From Acidobacteriota bacterium (GTDB taxonomy: Bacteria > Acidobacteriota > Vicinamibacteria > Vicinamibacterales > UBA8438): a DNA stretch of 7,657 nucleotides. The notes below the pieces were generated by a model that worked only from the letters and a program-made list of their open reading frames with translations, made no database searches and was not told the origin of the DNA. The translations under genes were made by a program, and so were the position numbers. Below, piece by piece: positions 1 to 6,154 of this stretch (positions are counted from its first letter, which is position 1; each line of letters starts with the position of its first letter). Where the stretch lies: positions 1 to 7,657 of the forward strand of contig WTGR01000559.1 of assembly GCA_011523485.1 (NCBI GenBank), read 5' to 3'.

Positions 1-1504
1 CGACGAACTCCGGCACCTGCGCCAGCGGCGAGTCGCCGCGGCCGGTGAACTCCTCCACCCGCGGCAGCTCCACCGGGAGCTGGTCCTCGGGCACCGGACG
101 GGTTCCGCAGGTGTCGCAGTAGACGATGGGTATGGGCGTGCCCCAGTAGCGCTGGCGGGAGATGCCCCAGTCCTTCAGCCGGTACTGCACCCGGCCCTTC
201 CCGATCCCGCGCTCCTCGGCCGCCGCCGTCATGACCGCCCGCGCCCGATCGCTCTGCAGGCCGGAGAACTCCCCCGAGTCGACCAGGACGCCGGGATCCG
301 CGAACGCCGTGTCCAGGCCGTCGTCCAGGGGCGCCTCTCCCGCCGGCTGGATGACCACCCGGACGGGAAGCCCGTACTTGCGGGCGAACTCCAGGTCGCG
401 CTGGTCGTGGGCCGGCACCGCCATGATCGCCCCGGTGCCGTACTCGGCCAGGACGAAGTTGGCCACCCAGATCGGCACGGTCTCGCCGGTGAAGGGGTTG
501 ACCGCCCGGCGTCCGGTGTCCACGCCTTCCTTGTCGATCTGTCCGGTCAGCCGCGCGGTTCGGTCCAGGGCGCGAAAGCGGCCCACCCGAGCCCGGAACG
601 CCGCCGCGTCGGGCCGCCCGGCCGCGATCCGCTCGACGAGGGGATGCTCCGGCGCGAGCAGGACGAACGTGGCCCCGTGGATGGTGTCGATGCGCGTGGT
701 GAAGACCTCGATGCCGTCCTCCGCCGGTTCGCCCCCGCCGTCGGCGCCGGCCGGGCCGGAGGGGCCGGCCGCGCCAACCGACGCGCCGCCTTCGCCGGCC
801 AGGGCGAAGCGGACCAGCGCGCCGTGCGAGCGGCCGATCCAGTTCCGCTGCATCGTCAGCACCTTGTCCGGCCACTGGTCGAGCTTCTCCGTGCCGTCGA
901 GCAGCTCGTCGGCGTACTGCGTGATGCGCAGGAACCACTGCTTCAGGTCGCGGGTCTCGACCGTCGTGCCGCAGCGCCAGCAGCCGCCTTCGACCACCTG
1001 CTCGTTGGCGAGCACGGTGCTGCAGTCGGAGCACCAGTTCACCGCGGACTGCCGGCGGTAGGCGAGCCCCCGCTCGTACATCTTCAGGAACAGCCACTGG
1101 TTCCAGCGGTAGTACTCCGGGTCGCAGGTAGCTATCTCCCGCTCCCAGGCGTAGCTGATCCCCAGCCGTTGCAACTGGTCCTTCATGTGCGCGATGTTCG
1201 CGCGCGTCCAGGTCTCCGGATGCGTGCGGTTCTTGATCGCGGCGTTCTCGGCCGGCATGCCGAAGGCGTCCCAGCCGAACGGATGGAGCACGTTGTAGCC
1301 GCGCATGCGCTTCAGGCGCGCCACCACGTCGCCGATCATGTAGTTGCGCACGTGGCCGACGTGGGCGTGGCCGGACGGATAGGCGAACATCACGAGGCAG
1401 TAGAACTTCGGCCGCTCCGGATCCGCGGCCACCTCGAACGCGCGGCGCTCCCGCCAGCGGCGCTGCCACTTCTTCTCTATCGCCTGGGGGTCGTAGTCGC
1501 GCAC
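1..1504 (-). CDS. leuS: Leucyl-tRNA synthetase, N-terminal 501 residues (3' end off the window)
   Basis: Class I aminoacyl-tRNA synthetase that charges tRNA-Leu in the cytoplasm. The frame is open to the window edge, giving 501 codons of a family usually 800-900 residues long. Visible landmarks: the HIGH-type signature HVGH at residues 48-51 inside PSGHAHVGHVRNY; a cysteine pair set C158/C161 and C175/C178 (zinc-type knuckles in NWCSDC and CWRCG); the CP1 editing domain with threonine-rich TTRIDT at 269-274 and the editing aspartate D367 in AVPAHDQRD; WGISRQRYWG at 446-455; and a further CDTC pair at 463-466. The KMSKS loop and anticodon-binding domain would lie beyond the left edge. The GTG at 1504 is chosen because homology begins at once (RDYDPQAIEKKW) and no ATG, GTG or TTG occurs in frame nearby upstream. 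No Shine-Dalgarno precedes it. A Gly/Ala/Pro-rich insert occupies about residues 235-262. Identity is certain; the start is likely. Confidence 0.97.
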   Translation of the reverse strand, partial: MRDYDPQAIEKKWQRRWRERRAFEVAADPERPKFYCLVMFAYPSGHAHVGHVRNYMIGDVVARLKRMRGYNVLHPFGWDAFGMPAENAAIKNRTHPETWTRANIAHMKDQLQRLGISYAWEREIATCDPEYYRWNQWLFLKMYERGLAYRRQSAVNWCSDCSTVLANEQVVEGGCWRCGTTVETRDLKQWFLRITQYADELLDGTEKLDQWPDKVLTMQRNWIGRSHGALVRFALAGEGGASVGAAGPSGPAGADGGGEPAEDGIEVFTTRIDTIHGATFVLLAPEHPLVERIAAGRPDAAAFRARVGRFRALDRTARLTGQIDKEGVDTGRRAVNPFTGETVPIWVANFVLAEYGTGAIMAVPAHDQRDLEFARKYGLPVRVVIQPAGEAPLDDGLDTAFADPGVLVDSGEFSGLQSDRARAVMTAAAEERGIGKGRVQYRLKDWGISRQRYWGTPIPIVYCDTCGTRPVPEDQLPVELPRVEEFTGRGDSPLAQVPEFV

Positions 1505-1511
1505 AAGGAGA

Positions 1512-1517
1512 ATTGTA
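1512..1517 (-). promoter_or_regulatory. Candidate -10 box for leuS (possible leaderless transcript)
   Basis: Read on the minus strand, TACAAT (5 of 6 matches to TATAAT) ends 7 nt before the leuS GTG, so a start site at normal spacing would fall on or within a base or two of the start codon. The surroundings are very GC-rich, so an AT-rich hexamer here stands out. No good -35 is seen: at 17-nt spacing the hexamer reads GGTCGC. The bases just before GTG are CTCCTT, which cannot act as a Shine-Dalgarno. The promoter is inferred from sequence only. Confidence 0.35.
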
Positions 1518-1633
1518 CAGTCGCCGACGGCAGCGCGACCGCCGCCATGAAGACGGCCGGGTTCTTCATCGGCTGCGCGGCGCAGGCCGACATCGAGGCG
1601 GCGCGCCGGTTGTTGCGGAGGGAAGGTGGACAG

Positions 1634-1670
1634 CCTCCGGAGCCCGACGACGGTTTGCCCTGACCGGAGG
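1634..1670. repeat. Inverted repeat after the HDAC gene
   Basis: CCTCCGG at 1634-1640 and CCGGAGG at 1664-1670 can pair as a 7-bp GC stem with a 23-nt loop, starting 6 nt downstream of the HDAC stop codon. No T-tract follows on the minus strand (next bases CTGTCCACC), so it is not a standard intrinsic terminator. It could help end or stabilise the HDAC mRNA, or be chance in GC-rich DNA. The rest of the 1505-1676 gap holds only the candidate leuS -10 box. Confidence 0.3.
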
Positions 1671-1676
1671 AGAGTA

Positions 1677-2714
1677 TCACCCGACGCCCGGCCAGTACGG
1701 CGACTGGGCCCGCAGCACGGACTCGAGGGCGGCGGCGGCGATGGCTGTCGACCCGGCCACCGGAGCGACCGACGCCGGCGGTTCCGCCGCACAGACCTCC
1801 AGGGTGCTGTCCAGGCACTCCTCCAGCGCCTGGAGGTCGTAACCGCCCTCGGTGGTTACGGCAAGCCGGCCCGCGCAGCGGTCGGCCGCGAATGCCCACA
1901 AGCGGCGCGTGAGGGTTGCGTAGCCGCCCGTCGACAGTTCCATCCCGCCGAGCGGATCGGCCGCGTGCGCGTCGAAGCCGGCCGACAACACGACCGCGTC
2001 CGGCTCGTACGCACTCAGAATCGGCATCACCACCTCGCGAAACACGCGGTCGAGATCGGCGTCGCCGGCGCCCGCCGCAAGCGGCACGTTCACCGTCGTC
2101 CCCGCTCCGTCGCCGCGCCCGACGTCGTCGGCCGCCCCCGTGCCGGGATAGAAGGGATACTGGTGCGTGGAGACGTACATTACCCGCGGATCGTCGTAGA
2201 AGATCCACTGGATGCCGTTGCCGTGATGGACGTCGTAGTCCACCACCGCGATGCGCTCGATGCCGCGCGCCAGAGCGTGCGCGGCCGCGACGGCGGCATT
2301 GTTGTAGAGGCAGAAGCCCATCGCGCGCGCGCGCTCGGCATGATGGCCGGGCGGGCGCACGAAGGCCAGTCCCGGCGCGCCGTGGTCGAGGGCGTGGTCG
2401 ACGGCGGCCACCGTCGCGCCCGCCGCCAGGCGCGCCACCGCCACGGAGTCCGTCGACGTCCAGGTGTCGGGATCGAGCTGGGCTCGCCGTCCCGCCGTCG
2501 CCGCAATGGCTTCCAGGTAGCGGCCGTCGTGGACTCGCGCGAGCGCCTCGTCCGTGGCCGGCGCAGGCTGCGCGGTGCGGCCTCCGCCCGTCGTCCAGCG
2601 CGCGGCCACGCGCGCCATGACCTCGGCCCGCCCCGGCCGCTCCGGGTGCCCGCCGGGCGGACGGTGATCGACGAACCGGGGTGAAGAGATGAGCAGGACG
2701 TCTGCCTTCGCCAT
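1677..2714 (-). CDS. Histone deacetylase / acetylpolyamine amidohydrolase family protein (class II-like)
   Basis: A 345-residue zinc amidohydrolase of the arginase/deacetylase fold. Family members remove acetyl or longer acyl groups from lysine side chains or from polyamines; the natural substrate cannot be read here. Hallmarks in order: HPERPGR at 23-29; active-site His pair H124/H125 in RPPGHHAER; YDVHHGNG at 160-167, giving zinc ligands D161 and H163; STHQYPFYPGTG at 182-193; third zinc ligand D248 in SAGFDAH; and the transition-state tyrosine Y292 in GGYDLQAL. All catalytic residues are present, so it should be active. No signal peptide or membrane segment is seen, so it is probably cytoplasmic. 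ATG at 2714 is supported by AAGGAGAG seven nt upstream; the frame stays open far upstream only as a shadow of the acyltransferase gene. It follows the ETF block after 110 nt. AcuC-like regulation of acyl-CoA enzymes is one possible role, inferred only. Confidence 0.93.
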   Translation of the reverse strand: MAKADVLLISSPRFVDHRPPGGHPERPGRAEVMARVAARWTTGGGRTAQPAPATDEALARVHDGRYLEAIAATAGRRAQLDPDTWTSTDSVAVARLAAGATVAAVDHALDHGAPGLAFVRPPGHHAERARAMGFCLYNNAAVAAAHALARGIERIAVVDYDVHHGNGIQWIFYDDPRVMYVSTHQYPFYPGTGAADDVGRGDGAGTTVNVPLAAGAGDADLDRVFREVVMPILSAYEPDAVVLSAGFDAHAADPLGGMELSTGGYATLTRRLWAFAADRCAGRLAVTTEGGYDLQALEECLDSTLEVCAAEPPASVAPVAGSTAIAAAALESVLRAQSPYWPGVG

Positions 2715-2720
2715 CACCGG

Positions 2721-2728
2721 CTCTCCTT
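2721..2728 (-). promoter_or_regulatory. Ribosome binding site of the HDAC gene
   Basis: AAGGAGAG on the minus strand, ending 6 nt before the ATG at 2714. It is the best Shine-Dalgarno in the window and fixes the start within a frame that is open for another 237 codons upstream. It suggests that this gene is translated independently rather than by coupling to the acyltransferase. Confidence 0.75.
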
Positions 2729-2745
2729 TCGGCTGGCCCGGAGGT

Positions 2746-2782
2746 CGTCGCCGAACGCGACCGGCTGCGGTCGAGCCGCGGC
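2746..2782. repeat. Duplicated intergenic element, copy A (leader of the HDAC gene)
   Basis: A 37-nt stretch closely matching 6979-7013. The two share the perfect 16-mer CGTCGCCGAACGCGAC (plus strand, 2746-2761), then a GGTCG block (2769-2773), then GCCGCGGC (2775-2782), for about 30 identical positions with one 2-nt gap. Weaker ungapped similarity (19 of 29) continues to 2811, towards the stop of the upstream gene. The 16-mer contains an inverted repeat, GTCGC and GCGAC around five bases. It lies 31 nt upstream of the HDAC start. It could be an operator, an RNA leader structure or a small dispersed repeat. Function unknown. Confidence 0.6.
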
Positions 2783-2806
2783 GTCCCAACCCCGCTCGGT
2801 CGAGCC
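2768..2806. repeat. 10-nt direct repeat in the gap between the acyltransferase and HDAC genes
   Basis: CGGTCGAGCC occurs at 2768-2777 and again at 2797-2806, start to start 29 nt. The first copy overlaps copy A of the duplicated element. Such pairs can be regulator half-sites, but at this base composition a 10-nt repeat may also be chance. Confidence 0.3.
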
Positions 2807-2824
2807 TGGCCGGAGTACGCCGTT

Positions 2825-3535
2825 CTACGGCGCAGACTCCTGGCGCTCGTCCGCACCGGCCAGGATCGCGCGTGCGCGCCCCGCCAGCCCGCGCAACGAC
2901 CGCTCCAGCTCCAGTCGTTTCTGCTCGATCAGATCCGGCCCGCCGGCCCGCGGCACCTCGATCGGCTCGCCCACGACCATCGCCGCGCGGGCGAACGGCT
3001 TCGGCACCTGGGTCCCGTCCCAGCTCCGCGCGGTCCAGTAGCGATCCGCCTCGCTGTGAAACGGCAGCACCGGGTTTCCGGTGAGGCTGGCGAGCCAGAC
3101 CGCCCCGGGCTGCACCGAGCGGGCCGGGCCGCGGGGACCGTCCACCGCGAACCCGGTCGGCGCGCCGTCGGCCGCCAGGCGCCGCATGCGGACGAGGGCG
3201 CGGGCGCCGCCGCGCGATGTCGAGCCGCGCGCCGTGCGGTAGCCGAACTTCTCTATCAATCGCCCGATCCACTCGCCGTCGAAGTTCTCGCTGATCATGA
3301 CGACGATGCCGCGACGGCGAAAGAACCAGGTGGCGTGCACGATGCGGCCGTGCCAGAAGGCCATGACCGGCTGCCGGCCCGCCGCCTGAATCGCATCGTA
3401 GTGCCGCAGCCCCTCGGCCGTCCACCGGATCGTTCTGCAGAGTGCGGCGACGACCGGCAGTCCCACCGTCGCGATCGCCTCGGCCGAAGCGATCTGGCGG
3501 GCGGACAGGCGCCGGCGCGGGGCGTCGCGGCTCAC
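2825..3535 (-). CDS. DUF374-family lysophospholipid acyltransferase-like protein
   Basis: A 236-residue protein matching the DUF374 (PF04028-type) branch of the lysophospholipid acyltransferases, which are thought to transfer acyl chains to lipid acceptors at the inner membrane. Visible blocks: AFWHGR at 59-64 with the presumed catalytic His62; SENFDGEWIG at 82-91; RGSTSRGG at 103-110; VDGPRGPARSVQPG at 131-144, the likely acyl/phosphate-binding block; and SWDGTQVPKPF at 171-181. The classical HX4D box is not clean (HGRIVH), as expected for this branch. Residues 15-34 form a mildly hydrophobic N-terminal helix rather than a clear signal peptide. GTG at 3535 overlaps the ETF-QO stop by four bases (GTGA), with only a weak AAGG nearby, so translational coupling is likely. 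Upstream in-frame codons lie inside ETF-QO. Exact substrate unknown. Confidence 0.88.
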   Translation of the reverse strand: MSRDAPRRRLSARQIASAEAIATVGLPVVAALCRTIRWTAEGLRHYDAIQAAGRQPVMAFWHGRIVHATWFFRRRGIVVMISENFDGEWIGRLIEKFGYRTARGSTSRGGARALVRMRRLAADGAPTGFAVDGPRGPARSVQPGAVWLASLTGNPVLPFHSEADRYWTARSWDGTQVPKPFARAAMVVGEPIEVPRAGGPDLIEQKRLELERSLRGLAGRARAILAGADERQESAP

Positions 3536-5190
3536 ATGCCTTCGTAGGACGGACCGCCGCCGCCCTCGGGCGGCACCCAGTCGATGATCTGGTAGGGGTC
3601 CATGATGTCGCACGTCTTGCAGTGGACGCAGTTCGACGCGTTGACCTGCAGCCGCTTGCCCGCGCCGGCCCCCGCGTCGACGATCTCGTACACGTTGGCG
3701 GGACAGAACCGCGTGCAGGGATTGGCGTACTCCTCGATGCAGCGCGTGCGGCAGATGTCGGTGTCCGCCACGAGCAGGTGCGACGGCTGATCCTCGTCGT
3801 GGCGCGTGCCCGAGTAGTGGACGTTGGTCAGCCGGTCGAACGTCAGCGCGCGGTCGATCGGCACGCTCGGAGACTCGGGCCGCGGACCGCCGCCGAAGTA
3901 CTGCTTCAGGGTCCGGGTCCGCTCGTGGCCCGCGTGGGACGGCATGGGATCCCTAATCCACCACCCGCCGGTCACGAGCGACATGCCGGAATAGATGAGG
4001 CCGGCCAACAGTCCGCCGGCGAAGCTCTGGTGCACGTTCCGCACCGGGTAGAGCTCGCGGCGGATCGGACCCTCCTCGACGAGACGGGCGTACTCGGACA
4101 GCCGGGCGCCCGACACGTCGCCCTCGCGCACGGCGCGGAACGCCACGTCGGCCGCGTGCATGCCGCTCCGCATCGCGAGATGGATGCCCTTGAGCCGCAT
4201 CGAGTTCAGGAATCCCGCCGCGTCGCCCACGATCAGCGCGCCGTCGGCGTGGCAGCGCGGCAGGGCATGCCAGCCGCCCTCCGGGAGCGCCTTGGCGCCG
4301 TAGCGCACCATCTGGCCGCCGGCCAGCAGATCCGAGACGAGCGGGTGGCGCTTGAAGCGCTGGAACGCCACGTGCGGATCGAAGAGCGGATCCCGGTAGT
4401 CGAGCCCGGCCACGAAGCCGACCGAGAGGCGTCCGGCCGGCAGCGCGTAGATGAAACCGCCCCCGAACTCCTCGTGGCGGAGCGGATGGCCCATGGTGTG
4501 GATGACCGAGCCGGCCGGCAGCCGGTCCGGGTCCACGTCCCACAGCTCCTTGATCCCGATGGCGTAGCTCTGCGGCGAGCGGCCGGCATCGAGCCCGAAG
4601 CGGCGAATCAAGGTCTTGGTGAGGTTGCCCCGCACCCCGTCGGCCAGCACCGTGACCCTCGCGCGGATGTCGACGCCCGGCTCGAACGTGCCCTTGCGCC
4701 CGCCGTGCCGGTCGAGGCCGCGGTCGCCGGTGCGCACGCCGACGACCCGATCTCCCTCGTAGAGCAGCTCCGTCCCCGGAAACCCGGTGAAAACGTCGAC
4801 GCCCGCCGCCTCGACCTGCTCCGCGAGCCACTTCGCAAGGCGGTTGAGGGAGACCACGTAGTGACCGTGGTTGCGCAGGGGCGGCGGGGTGACGGGAAAC
4901 GGCAGCGCCCGGCGCGCGGTCAGGAAGTAGATGCGGTCGTCGCGAACGGGAACGTCGAGGGGCGCGCCGCGGCTCTTCCAGTCCGGCATCAGGTCCGTGA
5001 GAGCCGACGGATCGAGCACCGCCCCCGAGAGCATGTGGGCGCCGGCCGCGCGGGCCTTCTCGAGAACGGCCACCATCAGCGGCTCGCCGCCCTGCTCCTC
5101 GTTCAGCCGCGCGAGGCGGTACGCCGCGGCAAGTCCGGCCGGCCCGCCCCCCACGACGAGCACGTCGACGTCGAGCGTCTCGCGCTCCAC
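3532..5190 (-). CDS. Electron-transfer flavoprotein:ubiquinone oxidoreductase (ETF-QO)
   Basis: A 552-residue flavoprotein that takes electrons from reduced EtfAB and reduces membrane quinone, the exit of acyl-CoA dehydrogenation into respiration. It equals FixC and FixX fused. N-terminal FAD Rossmann motif VDVLVVGGGPAGLAAA (8-23); second FAD motif GDAAGFLN (322-329); a hydrophobic stretch at about 391-411 fits the quinone/membrane-facing region; C-terminal ferredoxin-like domain with cluster ligands C496 (FCPANVYE) and C521/C524/C527 (CVHCKTC), ending in the family's PEGGGGPSYEGM. Length agrees with mature mitochondrial ETF-QO (about 580). Three more cysteines, C480, C484 and C492, precede the cluster domain. 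GTG at 5190 lies 1 nt after the etfA stop and is preceded by GGAGA at 5-nt spacing. It is the third gene of the etf block. Confidence 0.97.
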   Translation of the reverse strand: MERETLDVDVLVVGGGPAGLAAAYRLARLNEEQGGEPLMVAVLEKARAAGAHMLSGAVLDPSALTDLMPDWKSRGAPLDVPVRDDRIYFLTARRALPFPVTPPPLRNHGHYVVSLNRLAKWLAEQVEAAGVDVFTGFPGTELLYEGDRVVGVRTGDRGLDRHGGRKGTFEPGVDIRARVTVLADGVRGNLTKTLIRRFGLDAGRSPQSYAIGIKELWDVDPDRLPAGSVIHTMGHPLRHEEFGGGFIYALPAGRLSVGFVAGLDYRDPLFDPHVAFQRFKRHPLVSDLLAGGQMVRYGAKALPEGGWHALPRCHADGALIVGDAAGFLNSMRLKGIHLAMRSGMHAADVAFRAVREGDVSGARLSEYARLVEEGPIRRELYPVRNVHQSFAGGLLAGLIYSGMSLVTGGWWIRDPMPSHAGHERTRTLKQYFGGGPRPESPSVPIDRALTFDRLTNVHYSGTRHDEDQPSHLLVADTDICRTRCIEEYANPCTRFCPANVYEIVDAGAGAGKRLQVNASNCVHCKTCDIMDPYQIIDWVPPEGGGGPSYEGM

Positions 5191-5191
5191 G

Positions 5192-6154
5192 TCAGTCTCC
5201 GTCGAGGGCCGCCACGATCGCCGGCACGACCTCGAACAGATCGCCGACGATGCCGTAGTCGGCCACCTCGAAGATGGGAGCGTCGGCGTCCTTGTTGACG
5301 GCGACGATGGTGCGGGCGCCCTTCATGCCGACCAGGTGCTGGATGGCGCCGGAGATGCCGACGGCCAGGTACAGCTTCGGTGCGACGGTCTGGCCCGAGC
5401 TGCCGATCTGCCGGTCCATGGGCAACCAGCCGGAGTCGCAGATCGGCCGCGACGCGGCCAGCTCGGCATCGAGCGCCCGCGCCAGATCCTGCGCGAGCGG
5501 CAGGTGCTCCTGGCCCTTGATGCCGCGCCCGACGGCGACGATGCGCTCGGCCTGGGTCAGGTCGACGGCCTGCTTCGCCTCCTGGAAGGGGGCTTCGGGC
5601 CGCTGGCGAATCGCCCCCGCGTCGAGCTGCACGGCAACCTCGCGCACCGTCGCGGACGCCGCGCCGCGCACGCAGGCGTCGGCCCGGTACGCGCCGATCT
5701 GGAAGCTCGCGAAGTGCGGAGCGGGCCCCTCGGGCAGCACGTCGGCCACGAACTTGCCCTGGAACATCGGCCGGACGAACACCCGCTGCCCGTCGCGGTC
5801 CTTCGAGCCGATGCAGTCGGGAATGAGCACGCGCCCGAGCCGCGCCGCCAGAGCCGGCGCGTAGTCGCGCGTCTGATACGTGTGCGGGAACAGCACCCGC
5901 TCCGGCCCCGTCGTCCCCACCACCTGCGCGAGAGCGGCGACGAAGCCGTCGGGCGTGTACGGCTCGAGCGCCTCGTGCTCCACCGCAAGCACCTCGGCCA
6001 CGTCCGCCGCGGCCAGATCCGCGGCCAGATCCTGCACGCGGGCCCCGACCACCGCCACGGTGACCGGTGCGTTCATCTGCTGCGCGGCCGCCAGCGTCTC
6101 CCACGTAGCCGGGTTGAGCGCGCCGCCGCGCTGTTCGGCGATGACCAGAGTCAC
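5192..6154 (-). CDS. etfA: Electron transfer flavoprotein alpha subunit
   Basis: A 320-residue FAD-binding subunit of the soluble EtfAB heterodimer, which carries electrons from acyl-CoA dehydrogenases to ETF-QO. The N-terminal domain (about 1-190) resembles EtfB. The C-terminal FAD domain is unmistakable: DSGWLPMDRQIGSSGQTVAP (240-259), then LYLAVGISGAIQHLVGMKGA (261-280) and NKDADAPIFEVADYGIVGDL (287-306). Length is normal. The start is GTG at 6154, overlapping the etfB stop by four bases (GTGA), with GAGG five bases upstream; homology begins at once with TLVIAEQRGG. The same frame extends 87 codons further upstream, but that stretch is a shadow of etfB without family features. Stoichiometric coupling with etfB is expected from the overlap. 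Confidence 0.97.
   Translation of the reverse strand: MTLVIAEQRGGALNPATWETLAAAQQMNAPVTVAVVGARVQDLAADLAAADVAEVLAVEHEALEPYTPDGFVAALAQVVGTTGPERVLFPHTYQTRDYAPALAARLGRVLIPDCIGSKDRDGQRVFVRPMFQGKFVADVLPEGPAPHFASFQIGAYRADACVRGAASATVREVAVQLDAGAIRQRPEAPFQEAKQAVDLTQAERIVAVGRGIKGQEHLPLAQDLARALDAELAASRPICDSGWLPMDRQIGSSGQTVAPKLYLAVGISGAIQHLVGMKGARTIVAVNKDADAPIFEVADYGIVGDLFEVVPAIVAALDGD
5196..5200 (-). promoter_or_regulatory. Ribosome binding site of ETF-QO within the end of etfA
   Basis: GGAGA on the minus strand, 5 nt before the GTG at 5190. It lies inside the last codons of etfA and supports the GTG start and coupled translation of the two genes. Confidence 0.6.

Noticed and set aside
407..1663. Open frame of 418 codons on the plus strand opposite leuS.
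   Set aside because: It is antisense to a clear LeuS reading frame, has no recognisable domain and is biased in composition.
1547..1663. Possible 38-residue plus-strand protein starting MKTAGFFIGCAAQ, in the gap between the HDAC and leuS genes.
   Set aside because: It reads plausibly (a charged helix after a short hydrophobic start), but there is no Shine-Dalgarno in front of the ATG and no promoter. The frame is the tail of an antisense shadow, and the length is too short to judge without homologues.
1677..3425. Apparent 582-residue fusion protein formed by extending the HDAC frame upstream.
   Set aside because: The first 237 codons overlap the acyltransferase in another frame, lack any domain and are Arg/Gly-rich. 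A strong AAGGAGAG sits right before the internal ATG at 2714.
3442..5298. Open frame of 618 codons on the plus strand, longer than the gene opposite it.
   Set aside because: It lies antisense to ETF-QO, whose FAD and 4Fe-4S motifs are unmistakable. The plus-strand translation is Arg/Ala/Val/His-rich with no recognisable domain, as expected for a GC-rich antisense shadow.
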